Positions 45,791-54,930 of a DNA stretch of 64,000 bases are shown here, piece after piece. The notes under the pieces were generated by a model. It saw nothing but the letters and a program-made list of their open reading frames with translations, did not search any database and had not been told where the DNA came from. Within the stretch, counting starts at the first letter, position 1, and every line of letters starts with the position of its first letter. The translations under genes and the position numbers were made by a program. The stretch is from Flavobacteria bacterium BAL38 (GTDB lineage Bacteria; Bacteroidota; Bacteroidia; Flavobacteriales; Flavobacteriaceae). Location of the stretch: the NCBI GenBank assembly GCA_000169355.1, contig AAXX01000001.1:620001-684000 (forward strand), given 5' to 3'.

Positions 45791-45849
45791 TTCCCGCTAT
45801 CCATTACAATCAATGCTAGCGCATTGGATTTTCATTTCTATCGGGGTTA
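45791..45849 (-). repeat. Dispersed intergenic repeat, copy 1 (conserved ends, variable hairpin)
   Basis: Read on the minus strand it opens CCCCGATAGAAATGAAAATC and closes GGATAGCGGG, with a small hairpin (AATGCGCTAGCATT) in the middle. A second copy with the same ends but another centre is at 61190-61270. The spacer folC-tonB has no gene. Confidence 0.75.
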
Positions 45850-45874
45850 AAGAGTTAACTTTAGGATTTCTTGA

Positions 45875-46681
45875 TTATTCTCCTACTTGAAAATTAACTA
45901 CCACAAAACCTATTTGTGTATCAGGCGCCTTGTCATCAGGCTGCCATTTAAAGGTTTTAGCAGTTGCAATTGCAGGGCTAACCAAACATGGATTAGTATT
46001 AGTAGTTCCTTGAGCTCTTTCAGCACGGATAACATTTCCTTGCTTGTTTACCCAAATCTTAACAACAACCTTACCCGATTCATTACAATCTTGAATTTTT
46101 TTACTATTTCCAGATAATTTTCTACCAGCCAATCCCCAACCCGTTCCATTTCCTGCTCCATTTCCATCACCAGAACCATTACCATAAAAACTAGTGGCAT
46201 ATAAACTTCCATTAGGATTCCCTTTATCACCACCTTGGTCGTCGTCACCATGACCTGATTGACTGGTTCCGTCTTGTTTTGGACCTTTAATAATACTATT
46301 TAAGGCACTATTATTAGGCTTCACCGGCTTAGTATCAGTTGGTTTCGTTACAGGTTTAGGTTCCGAAGGTTTTACTACTGGTTTTTTAACCTCTTTTTTA
46401 GGTAAAGTAACAGGAGCTTCTTCATCTTGAGTTAAAACATCATCTTCTTCCACAGGAGTTGGCTCAGCCTTTACTTGATCTGGAGACATTTGCACAGGCT
46501 CTGTTGGTTGTATTTCTCCACTACCTGTATCGGTAGTTCCAAAATTAACAGCAATTCCGTTTTCAGGCGGAGGATCCATATAGGTTAATCCAAAAATAGT
46601 AAACAACAGAAAAAGTATCACAAAAATAACTGAAGTTACCGTGAATGACTTTTTTTCTTCTGGTGTTTCTAAAAATTTCAT
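45875..46681 (-). CDS. TonB-like energy transducer
   Basis: 268 residues: a cytoplasmic start, one membrane helix (about 15-33, TSVIFVILFLLFTIFGLTYM), a Pro/Lys-rich spacer, a Gly-rich stretch (about 140-180), and a C-terminal TonB-like domain (about 200-268) with VVVKIWVNKQGNVIRAERAQG. Two Cys (in QDCNESG and NPCLV) are near this domain. It couples ExbB-ExbD proton flow to outer-membrane receptors. It follows exbD by five bases. Confidence 0.88.
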   Translation of the reverse strand: MKFLETPEEKKSFTVTSVIFVILFLLFTIFGLTYMDPPPENGIAVNFGTTDTGSGEIQPTEPVQMSPDQVKAEPTPVEEDDVLTQDEEAPVTLPKKEVKKPVVKPSEPKPVTKPTDTKPVKPNNSALNSIIKGPKQDGTSQSGHGDDDQGGDKGNPNGSLYATSFYGNGSGDGNGAGNGTGWGLAGRKLSGNSKKIQDCNESGKVVVKIWVNKQGNVIRAERAQGTTNTNPCLVSPAIATAKTFKWQPDDKAPDTQIGFVVVNFQVGE

Positions 46682-46686
46682 TTAAA

Positions 46687-47082
46687 CTATTTTGGATTAA
46701 CTGCAATAACCATTTTAATTTGATTTCTATAAGCAATTTCCATAACCTTTACCACTTTTTCATGTGGTACTGATTTTTCAGCTCTTAAAACAATAGCTTT
46801 ATTTTCGGAATTCGCCATTATAGCCATTAACTGATTTTCTAAATCAGCTTCATTGATTTTATCTTTATCAATAAAAAAATTCAAATCTTTATCAATACTA
46901 ACCGATGTGCTTTTGTTACTATCTGTTTTTCCTTTAGCTTTTGGCAATACTAAGTCTAATGCATTAGTAGTTACCATTGTAGAAGTTAGCATGAAAAATA
47001 TCAACAACAAGAAAACAATGTCGGTCATAGACGACATATTAAATTCTGTTGAAACTTTATTTCTTGTTTTGCCTAACTTCAT
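46687..47082 (-). CDS. ExbD/TolR-type biopolymer transport protein
   Basis: 131 residues with a single N-terminal membrane helix carrying the conserved Asp (MTDIVFLLLIFFMLTSTMV) and a small periplasmic domain. It forms the proton-driven motor with ExbB. The ATG overlaps the stop of exbB by one base. Confidence 0.93.
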   Translation of the reverse strand: MKLGKTRNKVSTEFNMSSMTDIVFLLLIFFMLTSTMVTTNALDLVLPKAKGKTDSNKSTSVSIDKDLNFFIDKDKINEADLENQLMAIMANSENKAIVLRAEKSVPHEKVVKVMEIAYRNQIKMVIAVNPK

Positions 47083-47786
47083 TATACTGGTTCATTTAAT
47101 AAATCTAAGAAATCAACTGCATTAGCTTCCATTTGATTTACCACTTTATTCGTTTTTACCACTAAGTGATTATATCCTACATAAGCAATAATACCTACAA
47201 CTAAACCAACAACCGTAGTGGTCATTGCAGTGTAAATTCCTTCGGCTAAAGCACCTACTTCAATTTGTCCACCACCACTTGCCATTTTATGAAAAGCAAG
47301 AATCATACCAAGAACAGTTCCTAAGAAACCAACCATTGGACCCGCTCCAGAAATTGTAGCTAACATGCTGGTGTTTTTTTCTAACTTATATAATTCTAAG
47401 TTTCCTGCATTTTCAATAGCTGTATTGATATCTTCTAAAGGTTTTCCAATACGTGAAATTCCTTTTTCAATTAGTCTCGCTACAGGAGAATTAGTTTGAG
47501 CACACAACATTTTTGCGCCATCTATTTTTCCTGCCATAATATTAATTTTAATATTATTCATAAAACTAGCATCAATTTTAGAAGCTTTATTTATTGCCAT
47601 AAGTCGCTCAAAATATAAAAAAAGCGCAGCAAAAAGCAATGTAAATAAAACAATCATTATTACCTGTCCGCCAATACCCCCACTGGTTAACAGACTCCAA
47701 ATAGATAATGTTTGTTCGGTTGGCTGTGCATCTGCAGCAACTTGACTAGCCACAGCTAAACTATCAGCTTGAAGAAATAAACTCAT
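47082..47786 (-). CDS. ExbB/TolQ/MotA-type proton channel
   Basis: 234 residues with three membrane segments (about 33-60, 145-175 and 190-215) and the conserved GFLGTVLGMILAF and TTVVGLVVGIIAYVGYN signatures. First gene of the exbB-exbD-tonB unit. It follows nhaD after 46 nt. Confidence 0.93.
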   Translation of the reverse strand: MSLFLQADSLAVASQVAADAQPTEQTLSIWSLLTSGGIGGQVIMIVLFTLLFAALFLYFERLMAINKASKIDASFMNNIKINIMAGKIDGAKMLCAQTNSPVARLIEKGISRIGKPLEDINTAIENAGNLELYKLEKNTSMLATISGAGPMVGFLGTVLGMILAFHKMASGGGQIEVGALAEGIYTAMTTTVVGLVVGIIAYVGYNHLVVKTNKVVNQMEANAVDFLDLLNEPV

Positions 47787-47832
47787 AAATTGTTATTTTA
47801 TATTAAAAACGTATATAAATCTTAAATATTGC

Positions 47833-49188
47833 TTAGTGAGAATTTAAAAGAAAATCTCTTAATACTACAAAAACGGCACTACCGGCTAAAAATCCTATTA
47901 ATGCTAGTCCGCCTATTTTTTTAAGATACCAAAAGAAATCAATTTTTTCCATACCCATTGCAACAACACCGGCTGCAGAACCAATAATTAAAATACTTCC
48001 ACCGGTACCGGCAGCATATGCAATAAAATGCCATGCTGGCTCATCCATACCAATTTGAAACATTCCAATACTAGCAGCAACTAATGGCACATTATCAATA
48101 ATTGCAGATCCAGCACCTAACAATAAAACAACCAAATCGGAAATTTTTGTTGATGCATGTTCTGTACCTAAATAAGGTATATTTGCTTCAAGAGAGCCTG
48201 CAAAATCATACAACATTCCTAATGATTCTAAAGCAGCAACTGCCATTAAAATCCCTAAAAAGAAAAGCAAACTTGGCATTTCTATTTTAGACAATGATTT
48301 ATGCAAAGGACTATTATGACTTTCATCATGATCACCCATAGCCTTACCTACATTAAATCTTCTATTACTTAAAAACTCAGCAACGGCAGCAACAACAGCT
48401 AATGAAAGCATCATTCCAACATAAGGAGGCAAATGAGTTAAAGTTTTAAACACAGGCACAAACAAAATACCACCTAGTCCAAGATAAAACATAAGAGCAC
48501 TACTTGTATTTTTATTATCCTCTACAATAATTTCCTCGATATTTCCTTTGAAAATAGATAATTTAGAAGCAATCAAAGTTGGTATAGCATAACATACAAT
48601 AGAAGGTAATAATACATGAACAATTAATTGATTTGCAGAAACCTTATTCGCAATCCATAGCATTGTTGTAGTTACATCTCCAATAGGAGACCAAGCTCCT
48701 CCAGCGTTTGCAGCAATTACAATTAAACCAGCAAACCAAAGTCTTGTTTCTTTATCACTAACTATTTTTTGTAAAATAGTAATTAAAACTATGGTAGCTG
48801 TTAAATTATCTATAATTGCAGATAAAATAAAAGCTAAAGTTGAAAACAACCATAGTAATCTAACTTTACTTTTTGTTCTAATAAATGATTTAATTGTTGA
48901 AAATCCATCGAAATAATCTATAATCTCTACAATGGTCATAGCTCCCATTAAAAAGAATAAAATTTCTGCCGTTTTACCTAAATGATGTAATAAAACACCC
49001 TCAACGTGATGACTTTCTTTACCTACACCCGGTATGATTTCAAAAACCTCTAAGTGATTAACCGCAATTAATGCCCATAAAATAGCCATCATTGCTAACG
49101 CAGGAATTAATTTATCTATTTTAAGAGAATGTTCCATAGCTATACCTAAATAACCTAGAACAAATATTACAACCAATAAGATTTCCAT
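47833..49188 (-). CDS. nhaD: NhaD-type Na+/H+ antiporter
   Basis: 451 residues with about 11 membrane segments. Typical of NhaD: LFFLMGAMTIVEIIDYFDGF, AIIDNLTATIVLITIL and IVIAANAGGAWSPIGDVTTTMLWI, with the GSAIIDNVPLVAASIGMF repeat in the second half. It exchanges cytoplasmic sodium for protons. It begins 17 nt after the amino-acid dehydrogenase gene. Confidence 0.95.
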   Translation of the reverse strand: MEILLVVIFVLGYLGIAMEHSLKIDKLIPALAMMAILWALIAVNHLEVFEIIPGVGKESHHVEGVLLHHLGKTAEILFFLMGAMTIVEIIDYFDGFSTIKSFIRTKSKVRLLWLFSTLAFILSAIIDNLTATIVLITILQKIVSDKETRLWFAGLIVIAANAGGAWSPIGDVTTTMLWIANKVSANQLIVHVLLPSIVCYAIPTLIASKLSIFKGNIEEIIVEDNKNTSSALMFYLGLGGILFVPVFKTLTHLPPYVGMMLSLAVVAAVAEFLSNRRFNVGKAMGDHDESHNSPLHKSLSKIEMPSLLFFLGILMAVAALESLGMLYDFAGSLEANIPYLGTEHASTKISDLVVLLLGAGSAIIDNVPLVAASIGMFQIGMDEPAWHFIAYAAGTGGSILIIGSAAGVVAMGMEKIDFFWYLKKIGGLALIGFLAGSAVFVVLRDFLLNSH

Positions 49189-49205
49189 CTAAAAATTTAT
49201 TTTAA

Positions 49206-50432
49206 TTAAACAAGTTGTTTTAAAGCAATTTCAAATGCAGTAGCACTAATATTCTTTTTATCTGAATTTAATGCGTGAGCTTTTTGAATTGCAGTTTTAA
49301 TTGTGTTTGAAGTGTCAGAAAATATAGCCTCATCTGTCATTTGCACTTTTTTCTCCATAAAATAAGCAAAAACTCTTGCCATTCCACAATTAGCAATAAA
49401 GTCAGGAATTAAACTTACTTTTTTATCTGTTTCTTCCATAATTGGCCCAAAGAAAATAGCAGTATCAGCAAAAGGCACATTTGCACCACTAGAAATTACT
49501 TCTAAACCAGAAGAAATCATACTGTCTATTTGATCTTTAGTTACTAATCTAGAGGCAGCACAAGGAGCAAATACTTGAGCACCCATAGACCAAATTTTAT
49601 CATTAATTTCCGCAAAAGGAATCATGTTATTGGCTACCAATTTGTTTCCATCTTTGTTTAAAAACAACTCTTTAATTTCTTCAAAAGAAAATCCATTTTC
49701 ATTAATTAAACCTCCATCTCTATCTATAATTCCAACAACTTTAGCTCCCATTTGCGCTAAATAAAAAGCTGCTGCAGATCCTACATTTCCGAAACCTTGT
49801 ACAATTGCTTTCTTTCCTACAACACTTCCTCCGTAAATATCATAATAATGACGAACAGCTTCAGCAACTCCATAACCAGTAATCATGTCAGCAACTGTAT
49901 ACTTTCTATTTACATCTGGAGAGAAATTTGGATTTTCAATAACCTTAATAACACCTTGACGTAATTGTCCTATTCTATTAATTTTATCTGCTTCTGTTGG
50001 CCTAAAATGTCCATTAAAAACACCTTCTTGCGGATGCCAAACACCACAATCTTCTGTCATCGGAATCACTTCATGAATTTCATCTACATTTAAATCACCA
50101 CCTGTTCCGTAATAATTTTTTAATAATGGAGAAACAGCTTTATACCATCTTTCTAAAACTCCTTTTTTTCTTGGGTCATTTGGATCAAAATTGATTCCTG
50201 ATTTAGCACCACCAATAGCTGGTCCTGAAACAGAGAATTTAACTTCCATAGTTTTAGCTAATGAAAGTACTTCATTCATATCTAATCCTTTACGCATACG
50301 AGTTCCTCCACCAGCAGCGCCTCCTCTTAGTGAATTAATCACTGTCCATCCTTCAGCATTAGTTTCTGGATCTTTCCAATTAAATACTATTTCTGGTTCT
50401 TTGTTTTCAAATTTTTGTAATAAATCTTTCAT
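49206..50432 (-). CDS. Glu/Leu/Phe/Val-family amino-acid dehydrogenase
   Basis: 408 residues. The substrate-binding segment GGAAGGGTRMRKGL (about 33-46), catalytic Lys in GPAIGGAKSGINFDP, the GTGGDLNVDE segment, and the NAD(P) fold with VQGFGNVGSAAAFYLA. Its oxidative deamination substrate (Glu or branched-chain) cannot be settled here. A TATATTTG -7 box precedes it (50460-50467) and a hairpin covers the likely -33 region. Confidence 0.9.
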   Translation of the reverse strand: MKDLLQKFENKEPEIVFNWKDPETNAEGWTVINSLRGGAAGGGTRMRKGLDMNEVLSLAKTMEVKFSVSGPAIGGAKSGINFDPNDPRKKGVLERWYKAVSPLLKNYYGTGGDLNVDEIHEVIPMTEDCGVWHPQEGVFNGHFRPTEADKINRIGQLRQGVIKVIENPNFSPDVNRKYTVADMITGYGVAEAVRHYYDIYGGSVVGKKAIVQGFGNVGSAAAFYLAQMGAKVVGIIDRDGGLINENGFSFEEIKELFLNKDGNKLVANNMIPFAEINDKIWSMGAQVFAPCAASRLVTKDQIDSMISSGLEVISSGANVPFADTAIFFGPIMEETDKKVSLIPDFIANCGMARVFAYFMEKKVQMTDEAIFSDTSNTIKTAIQKAHALNSDKKNISATAFEIALKQLV

Positions 50433-50459
50433 TGTGTTGGTTAAATTTTTTTGGTTTTA

Positions 50460-50497
50460 CAAATATACATATTCTGTTTTAGCTCGGAAGCTAAAAC
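50460..50497 (-). promoter_or_regulatory. Promoter region of the amino-acid dehydrogenase with overlapping hairpin
   Basis: On the minus strand, TATATTTG at 50467-50460, about 27 nt before the ATG. Just upstream a perfect nine-base hairpin (GTTTTAGCT / AGCTAAAAC, 50476-50497) covers where the -33 box should be; no TTG is at the usual distance. It could be an operator or the end of the upstream anmK transcript. Confidence 0.4.
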
Positions 50498-50522
50498 TAC
50501 ATTTTTTAGTTTTTTATAACAT

Positions 50523-51584
50523 TTAAATAAAGACAACTCCTGAAGAGTGATTTTCTTTTGCACCTGTTACAGAAGACAATACATTAATTTCATTTCGCAA
50601 TCGCAATACACCTAGAAATCCAAAAATAAGCGCTTCTTTAAATTGAATCGTTTTATCATCTGGAATTACAATGTTAGTTGATGGCAAATAGTTACGCAAT
50701 CTCTCTATCAAAAACCGATTATAAGCCCCGCCTCCTGTTATAAATAAACTAGCTTCTGATTTACAACAAATTTTAGCAACTTGAATAGCAATGTGTTCCA
50801 CAAAAGTTCGAAGTTTATCTTTTACATCGATTTGGAAAGAATGCATTAATGGAAAAATTTCAGCATTAACAAATTCCATTCCGAGTGATTTAGGATAAGT
50901 TGCTTTGTAAAAATCTAAATCATTCAATTGTTGCAATAAATCTTGATTGACATTTCCAGATTTGGCAAAATTTCCAGCATCATCATATGCAAATCCCAAT
51001 TCATTGGCATAAAAATTCAAAACGGTATTCACGGGCGAAATATCAAATGCAATTCTATTACTGTTTTCATTGAAAGACACATTCGAAAATCCGCCCAAAT
51101 TCAAACAATAATCATATTCCGAAAAAAGCAACTCATCTCCTATCGGAACCAATGGCGCACCTTGTCCTCCTAATTTAACATCTTGCACTCTAAAATCGCA
51201 AACAATTGTTTGATTCACTAAATCACGAATCATTGGAAGATTTCCAATTTGAAGCGTAAATCCGTTTTGAGGTTGGTGTGAAATAGTATGACCGTGACTA
51301 CAAACTGCATCAATTTCAGTAAGATTATGTTTAGAAATAAAATCAGAAATTATCGAAGCTAAAAGTTTTGTATAGTCGACATTCAATCCCTCTAATTCAG
51401 ATGGATTAAAATGAATCGCATTTTTCAATTTGGTAAGCCATTCTTCCGAATATGAAACAGTCTCAGATTGATAAATTTCGAAGGTCCAACGATCTGAATT
51501 ATTGAATTTTATGTAAGCTAAATCGACACCATCTAACGATGTGCCCGACATAACACCTATAACGTTATAGTTTTCTTTAAACAT
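50523..51584 (-). CDS. anmK: Anhydro-N-acetylmuramic acid kinase
   Basis: 353 residues. ATP-binding GVMSGTSLDGVDLAYI near the N-terminus and substrate-side motifs FCSHGHT-like AVCSHGHTISHQP and LFITGGGAYNRFL. It recycles cell-wall anhydroMurNAc by phosphorylating it with hydrolytic ring opening. It is divergent from the acyl-CoA dehydrogenase gene. Confidence 0.96.
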   Translation of the reverse strand: MFKENYNVIGVMSGTSLDGVDLAYIKFNNSDRWTFEIYQSETVSYSEEWLTKLKNAIHFNPSELEGLNVDYTKLLASIISDFISKHNLTEIDAVCSHGHTISHQPQNGFTLQIGNLPMIRDLVNQTIVCDFRVQDVKLGGQGAPLVPIGDELLFSEYDYCLNLGGFSNVSFNENSNRIAFDISPVNTVLNFYANELGFAYDDAGNFAKSGNVNQDLLQQLNDLDFYKATYPKSLGMEFVNAEIFPLMHSFQIDVKDKLRTFVEHIAIQVAKICCKSEASLFITGGGAYNRFLIERLRNYLPSTNIVIPDDKTIQFKEALIFGFLGVLRLRNEINVLSSVTGAKENHSSGVVFI

Positions 51585-51606
51585 GGGTTAAAATTACAAA
51601 TTGTTA

Positions 51607-51637
51607 TTGAAAATTTGCTAATTAATCTTTACATTTG
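51607..51637 (+). promoter_or_regulatory. Promoter for the acyl-CoA dehydrogenase gene
   Basis: TTG at 51607-51609, 20-nt spacer, TACATTTG at 51630-51637; leader of about 40 nt to ATG 51681. It places an in-frame upstream start (51615) inside the promoter. Confidence 0.75.
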
Positions 51638-51680
51638 GTTCCTGAAATTACAAAATAAACAAACATTACATCTAAATAAT

Positions 51681-52820
51681 ATGGATTTTAAATTAACCGA
51701 AGAGCATTTAATGATTCAGCAAGCTGCTAGAGATTTTGCTCAAACAGAATTATTACCTGGAGTTATTGAAAGAGATGAACATTCAAAATTCCCAACCGAA
51801 CAAGTTAAAATGATGGCAGAACTTGGTTTTATGGGTATGATGGTAGATCCAAAATACGGAGGAGCTGGATTAGATAGTTTATCTTATGTTTTAGCAATGG
51901 AAGAAATTGCAAAAGTAGATGCTTCTGCTGCAGTTATTATGTCGGTAAACAACTCTTTAGTCTGTGCAGGTTTAGAAAAATACGGATCAGAAGAACAAAA
52001 GATAAAATACTTAACGCCGTTAGCTAAAGGAGATGTAATCGGAGCTTTCTGTTTATCAGAACCAGAAGCAGGTTCAGATGCTACTTCACAAAGAACAACT
52101 GCTATTGATATGGGCGACCATTATTTAGTAAACGGAACTAAAAACTGGATTACAAACGGAGGAACTGCATCTACTTATTTAGTAATTGCACAAACTGATG
52201 CTTCAAAAGGACACAAAGGAATTAACGTTCTTATCATGGAAAAAGGAATGCCTGGTTTTGAAGTAGGTCCAAAAGAAAAGAAAATGGGAATTCGTGGTTC
52301 TGACACACATACCTTATTATTTAATGATGTAAAAGTTCCTAAAGAAAATAGAATTGGAGAAGACGGTTTCGGATTTGCTTTCGCTATGTCAACATTAAAC
52401 GGAGGAAGAATTGGAATTGCATCACAAGCTTTAGGTATTGCACAAGGAGCTTATGAATTAGCATTAAAATATTCTCAAGAGCGTGTAGCTTTTGGAAAAC
52501 CAATTTTCAATCACCAAGCCATTGCATTCAAATTAGCTGACATGCATGTGAAAATTACATGTGCTAGATTGTTAATTCACAAAGCAGCAACTGAAAAAGA
52601 TAATGGAGAAGATATTGCACATTCTGGTGCGATGGCAAAACTATACGCTTCAGAAATTGCATTAGAAGTAGCAAATGAAGCTGTACAAATTCACGGTGGA
52701 AATGGTTATGTAAGTGAATACCACGTAGAACGTATGATGCGTGATTCTAAAATTACACAGATTTACGAAGGTACTTCAGAAATCCAACGTATAGTAATTT
52801 CAAGAGGTTTAGTGAAATAG
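51681..52820 (+). CDS. Acyl-CoA dehydrogenase
   Basis: 379 residues from ATG 51681 (MDFKLTEEHLMIQQAARDFA). FAD-binding CLSEPEAGSDA and NGTKNWITNGG, and the catalytic base in the QIYEGTSEIQRIVI segment (Glu of YEGTSEIQ). It oxidises short-chain acyl-CoA, probably in branched-chain amino-acid or fatty-acid breakdown. A terminator follows at 52842. Confidence 0.95.
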   Translation: MDFKLTEEHLMIQQAARDFAQTELLPGVIERDEHSKFPTEQVKMMAELGFMGMMVDPKYGGAGLDSLSYVLAMEEIAKVDASAAVIMSVNNSLVCAGLEKYGSEEQKIKYLTPLAKGDVIGAFCLSEPEAGSDATSQRTTAIDMGDHYLVNGTKNWITNGGTASTYLVIAQTDASKGHKGINVLIMEKGMPGFEVGPKEKKMGIRGSDTHTLLFNDVKVPKENRIGEDGFGFAFAMSTLNGGRIGIASQALGIAQGAYELALKYSQERVAFGKPIFNHQAIAFKLADMHVKITCARLLIHKAATEKDNGEDIAHSGAMAKLYASEIALEVANEAVQIHGGNGYVSEYHVERMMRDSKITQIYEGTSEIQRIVISRGLVK

Positions 52821-53202
52821 TTAAAACAATAAATTAAATAGAAATCCGACTTCACAAGAGTCGGATTTTTTATGGCGTTCCCAAAAGTGTCGGGCTTTCC
52901 ACACTCGCTTTACTTATAATCCTTAGATGTTTTAAGTAAGAGCTCAAACAAATGCTCCTATCCCTAACGCGGGAATTGTTTTTCAGTTGAAATTTATTGT
53001 AAAATAATTTATAAATTGATTAAAATTCACAAAACACGCAAAAGGATTCGCTTGTGAATTGGGTAAAAAATTAACAATTAAATTGTCAGTAAAATATAGC
53101 AGACAGAACAGTTGCAAGTGCATATAAAATTTTTATTTATAGACTAAGTTATATGTCTACTAGTTCTAGTAATAAAACGACCCAAATTTAATTATTTTTA
53201 AA
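52821..53202. other. Gene-free stretch with a degenerate repeat
   Basis: After the terminator at 52842-52871 comes a block (52874-52974) that opens GGCGTTCCCAAAAG and closes CCCTAACGCGGG, with inverted ends GCGTT/AACGC and an internal pairing CTTACTT/AAGTAAG-like. It resembles an intergenic repeat known from many Bacteroidota (recalled, not checked). The remainder is AT-rich and shows no ORF or RNA gene that I can support. Confidence 0.6.
52842..52871 (+). terminator. Terminator after acyl-CoA dehydrogenase
   Basis: AAATCCGACT (52842-52851) with AGTCGGATTT (52859-52868), then TTT. Confidence 0.85.
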
Positions 53203-53445
53203 ATGGAGAAAAATTTAGAAAATTTCATTATCTGTATTTCTATTAGTATAATATCATTATCAATTGGTATATATTATGTTAGAAAATATAAAGAAGAAAA
53301 TTACAAACCCGAATATGGTGTTAAAAGATATAGTAATTTAGATTATTACAAAGATGGATTCAAAATATTATCATACTATAGGTCTTATGCCTTAATATTT
53401 ATTGGTGCTTTATTTTTTCTTTTTGCACTAACTGCACTTTTTTAA
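53203..53445 (+). CDS. Small membrane protein, unknown function
   Basis: 80 residues: two hydrophobic segments (about 6-24 and 59-80) with a basic polar middle (VRKYKEENYKPEYGVKRYSN). It has an ATG, but no recognisable family or conserved neighbour. A weak hairpin (53484-53505) follows. It may be a real small protein or a remnant next to the insertion element. Confidence 0.5.
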   Translation: MEKNLENFIICISISIISLSIGIYYVRKYKEENYKPEYGVKRYSNLDYYKDGFKILSYYRSYALIFIGALFFLFALTALF

Positions 53446-53483
53446 AAATAAGTTTGATATAATTATCATTATAACAACTCAAA

Positions 53484-53505
53484 AATCCTACATTAAAATA
53501 GGATT
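53484..53505 (+). terminator. Hairpin after the 80-aa gene
   Basis: AATCCTA (53484-53490) with TAGGATT (53499-53505). No strong T run. Confidence 0.5.
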
Positions 53506-53531
53506 AGTTAACTAGTTCGCAAAATTATAAG

Positions 53532-53567
53532 CGGCATTGATGTATGATTCAGAAATGCCGTTTTTTT
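53532..53567 (+). terminator. Terminator just left of the IS element
   Basis: CGGCATT (53532-53538) pairs with AATGCCG (53554-53560), followed by seven T. Confidence 0.8.
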
Positions 53568-53619
53568 AATAGTCTGAGTTGTCCTAAAAAAGGTTGACTC
53601 GTTAATAATTCAAATATAG

Positions 53620-54501
53620 TTAAATCGTAACAGAATTAATTCTGTTACGATTTATTTTTCCCCATTGTTTTAAATGTATTGTTTTTTGTTGATGTGCTTG
53701 GTTTGGAGTTATCATATTAATTGACATATGTATTCTAAAATTGTTGTATAAACTAATAGCTTGTGTGACTTGTTTTTTTAAATTTTGATAATTTTCAAAG
53801 ATTTCATGTAAACCAAATTCTTCTTTTAAGATTCCATTTACTCTTTCTGCTATTGCATTTTCATATGGATCGTATTCTTGTGTCATACTAATTAAAATAT
53901 TGTTTTTCTTTAACAAATCAGTATACTCTTTACTACAATATTGTAAACCTCTGTCAGAATGGTGAATGAGTTTATTTTTTGTTTTCCTGTCAATCAAAGC
54001 CATTTCTAAAGCTTTTACTGTATTTGAACTCATTAAATTATCTGATAGTTGATAACCAACGATTTTCTTGGAACAAGCATCAGTGAGTAAATGCAAATAA
54101 TATGTTTTCTCTTTTGTTCGTAAATAAGTTATATCAGCAACCCAAACTTGTTCAGGTCTGTTAAGTTCTAAATTGCTTATTAAATTTGAATAGCGTTTCA
54201 TCCAATGTCTTGAGTTTGTTGTTTTGTAATATCTTCGAGCTTTAGGAACTTGTAAATATTCCGCTTTTAAAAAATCTAAAAAATTATCTCGACCAATTAA
54301 TATATGATGTTTTATAAATTCATCTTGTAACATTAAATAAAGTTTTTTACCACCTGTTCGGGGTAATTGCTTACGAATATTTACAACTAAACTTCTTAAT
54401 AATTCTGAATTGTATTTAGATATTTTAATTTTTGATTTTCGCTTGTAAAATGCCTGTTTTGTATATCCAAACAGTTCGCATAACTCATAAGTAGTCAACA
54501 A
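53620..54501 (-). CDS. IS3 transposase OrfB (DDE integrase core)
   Basis: 293 residues as an independent reading frame. The catalytic triad is D123 (WVADITYL), D183 (HHSDRGLQY) and E219 (NAIAERVNG), with 35 residues between the last two, the DD(35)E spacing of IS3. It is normally made as an OrfAB fusion by -1 frameshifting at AAAAAAG; the transframe protein would continue from ...DIVKK into VWFQAVEEINTISLLTTYEL. The frame upstream of the listed TTG start is open back to the slip site. Confidence 0.93.
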   Translation of the reverse strand: MLTTYELCELFGYTKQAFYKRKSKIKISKYNSELLRSLVVNIRKQLPRTGGKKLYLMLQDEFIKHHILIGRDNFLDFLKAEYLQVPKARRYYKTTNSRHWMKRYSNLISNLELNRPEQVWVADITYLRTKEKTYYLHLLTDACSKKIVGYQLSDNLMSSNTVKALEMALIDRKTKNKLIHHSDRGLQYCSKEYTDLLKKNNILISMTQEYDPYENAIAERVNGILKEEFGLHEIFENYQNLKKQVTQAISLYNNFRIHMSINMITPNQAHQQKTIHLKQWGKINRNRINSVTI

Positions 54502-54512
54502 ACTAATTGTGT

Positions 54513-54887
54513 TTATTTCTTCGACTGCTTGGAACCAGACTTTTTTACAATATCAATTTTAAGTTCGCGTTCGGCTATTTCGATAAATCGTTTGAATACT
54601 TTTAACTCTTCTTCTTTTTTAGTTAATTGAGCTTCTAGCTCTTTTATACGTTGTTGTTGAGGATCTTTCATAGGACGACCAAATGTTATTTTATCTTCAT
54701 AGGTAAATTTACCATATTTTTTTAACCATCTTGGTATACAACTATTACCTAAAATATTGTAGCGTCTTCGAAGTTCTGCTTTTGTAAATAAACCCCTTTC
54801 AAATTCACTTACAACTTGCCGTTTAAATGCTTCACTGTAAATTTGTGGAGTACTCTCAATTTTTGAAGTTTTCTTTTTTGTTGACAT
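54513..54887 (-). CDS. IS3 transposase OrfA (helix-turn-helix)
   Basis: 124 residues with a helix-turn-helix (about 18-55, EAFKRQVVSEFERGLFTKAELRRRYNI), and a leucine-zipper-like coiled coil (about 80-110, QQRIKELEAQLTKKEEELKV). OrfA binds the terminal repeats. The -1 frameshift signal A_AAA_AAG lies at 54540-54546, nine codons before the stop at 54513-54515. Confidence 0.93.
   Translation of the reverse strand: MSTKKKTSKIESTPQIYSEAFKRQVVSEFERGLFTKAELRRRYNILGNSCIPRWLKKYGKFTYEDKITFGRPMKDPQQQRIKELEAQLTKKEEELKVFKRFIEIAERELKIDIVKKSGSKQSKK
54540..54546 (-). promoter_or_regulatory. Programmed -1 frameshift slippery heptamer of the IS
   Basis: Reads A AAA AAG in the orfA frame (GTA AAA AAG). Slipping one base back enters the open orfB frame. 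This is the standard heptamer for IS3 elements; no downstream pseudoknot was tested. Confidence 0.85.
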
Positions 54888-54930
54888 ATTATGTAATATT
54901 TAGTCAACTTATTTCAGGACAAGACAGTCT

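Larger units (their letters stand above)
53575..54926 (-). mobile_element. IS3-family insertion sequence, complete, with 3-bp target duplication
   Basis: 1352 bp. Imperfect terminal inverted repeats: left TGAGTTGTCCTAAAAAAGG, right (as reverse complement) TGTCTTGTCCTGAAATAAG, both continuing into TTGACT. The ends are TG...CA. GTC is duplicated on either side (53572-53574 and 54927-54929). It carries orfA and orfB with an A_AAA_AAG slippery site (54540-54546), typical of IS3. It lies between a terminator and the trailer hairpins of the rRNA operon. Confidence 0.88.

Noticed and set aside
46048..46251. 67-aa ORF in another frame of tonB
   Set aside because: Met/Val/Glu-rich product created by the Gly-rich repeat of TonB read out of frame.
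52874..52974. Possible small RNA gene after the acyl-CoA dehydrogenase
   Set aside because: Better explained as a degenerate intergenic repeat; no promoter or terminator of its own.
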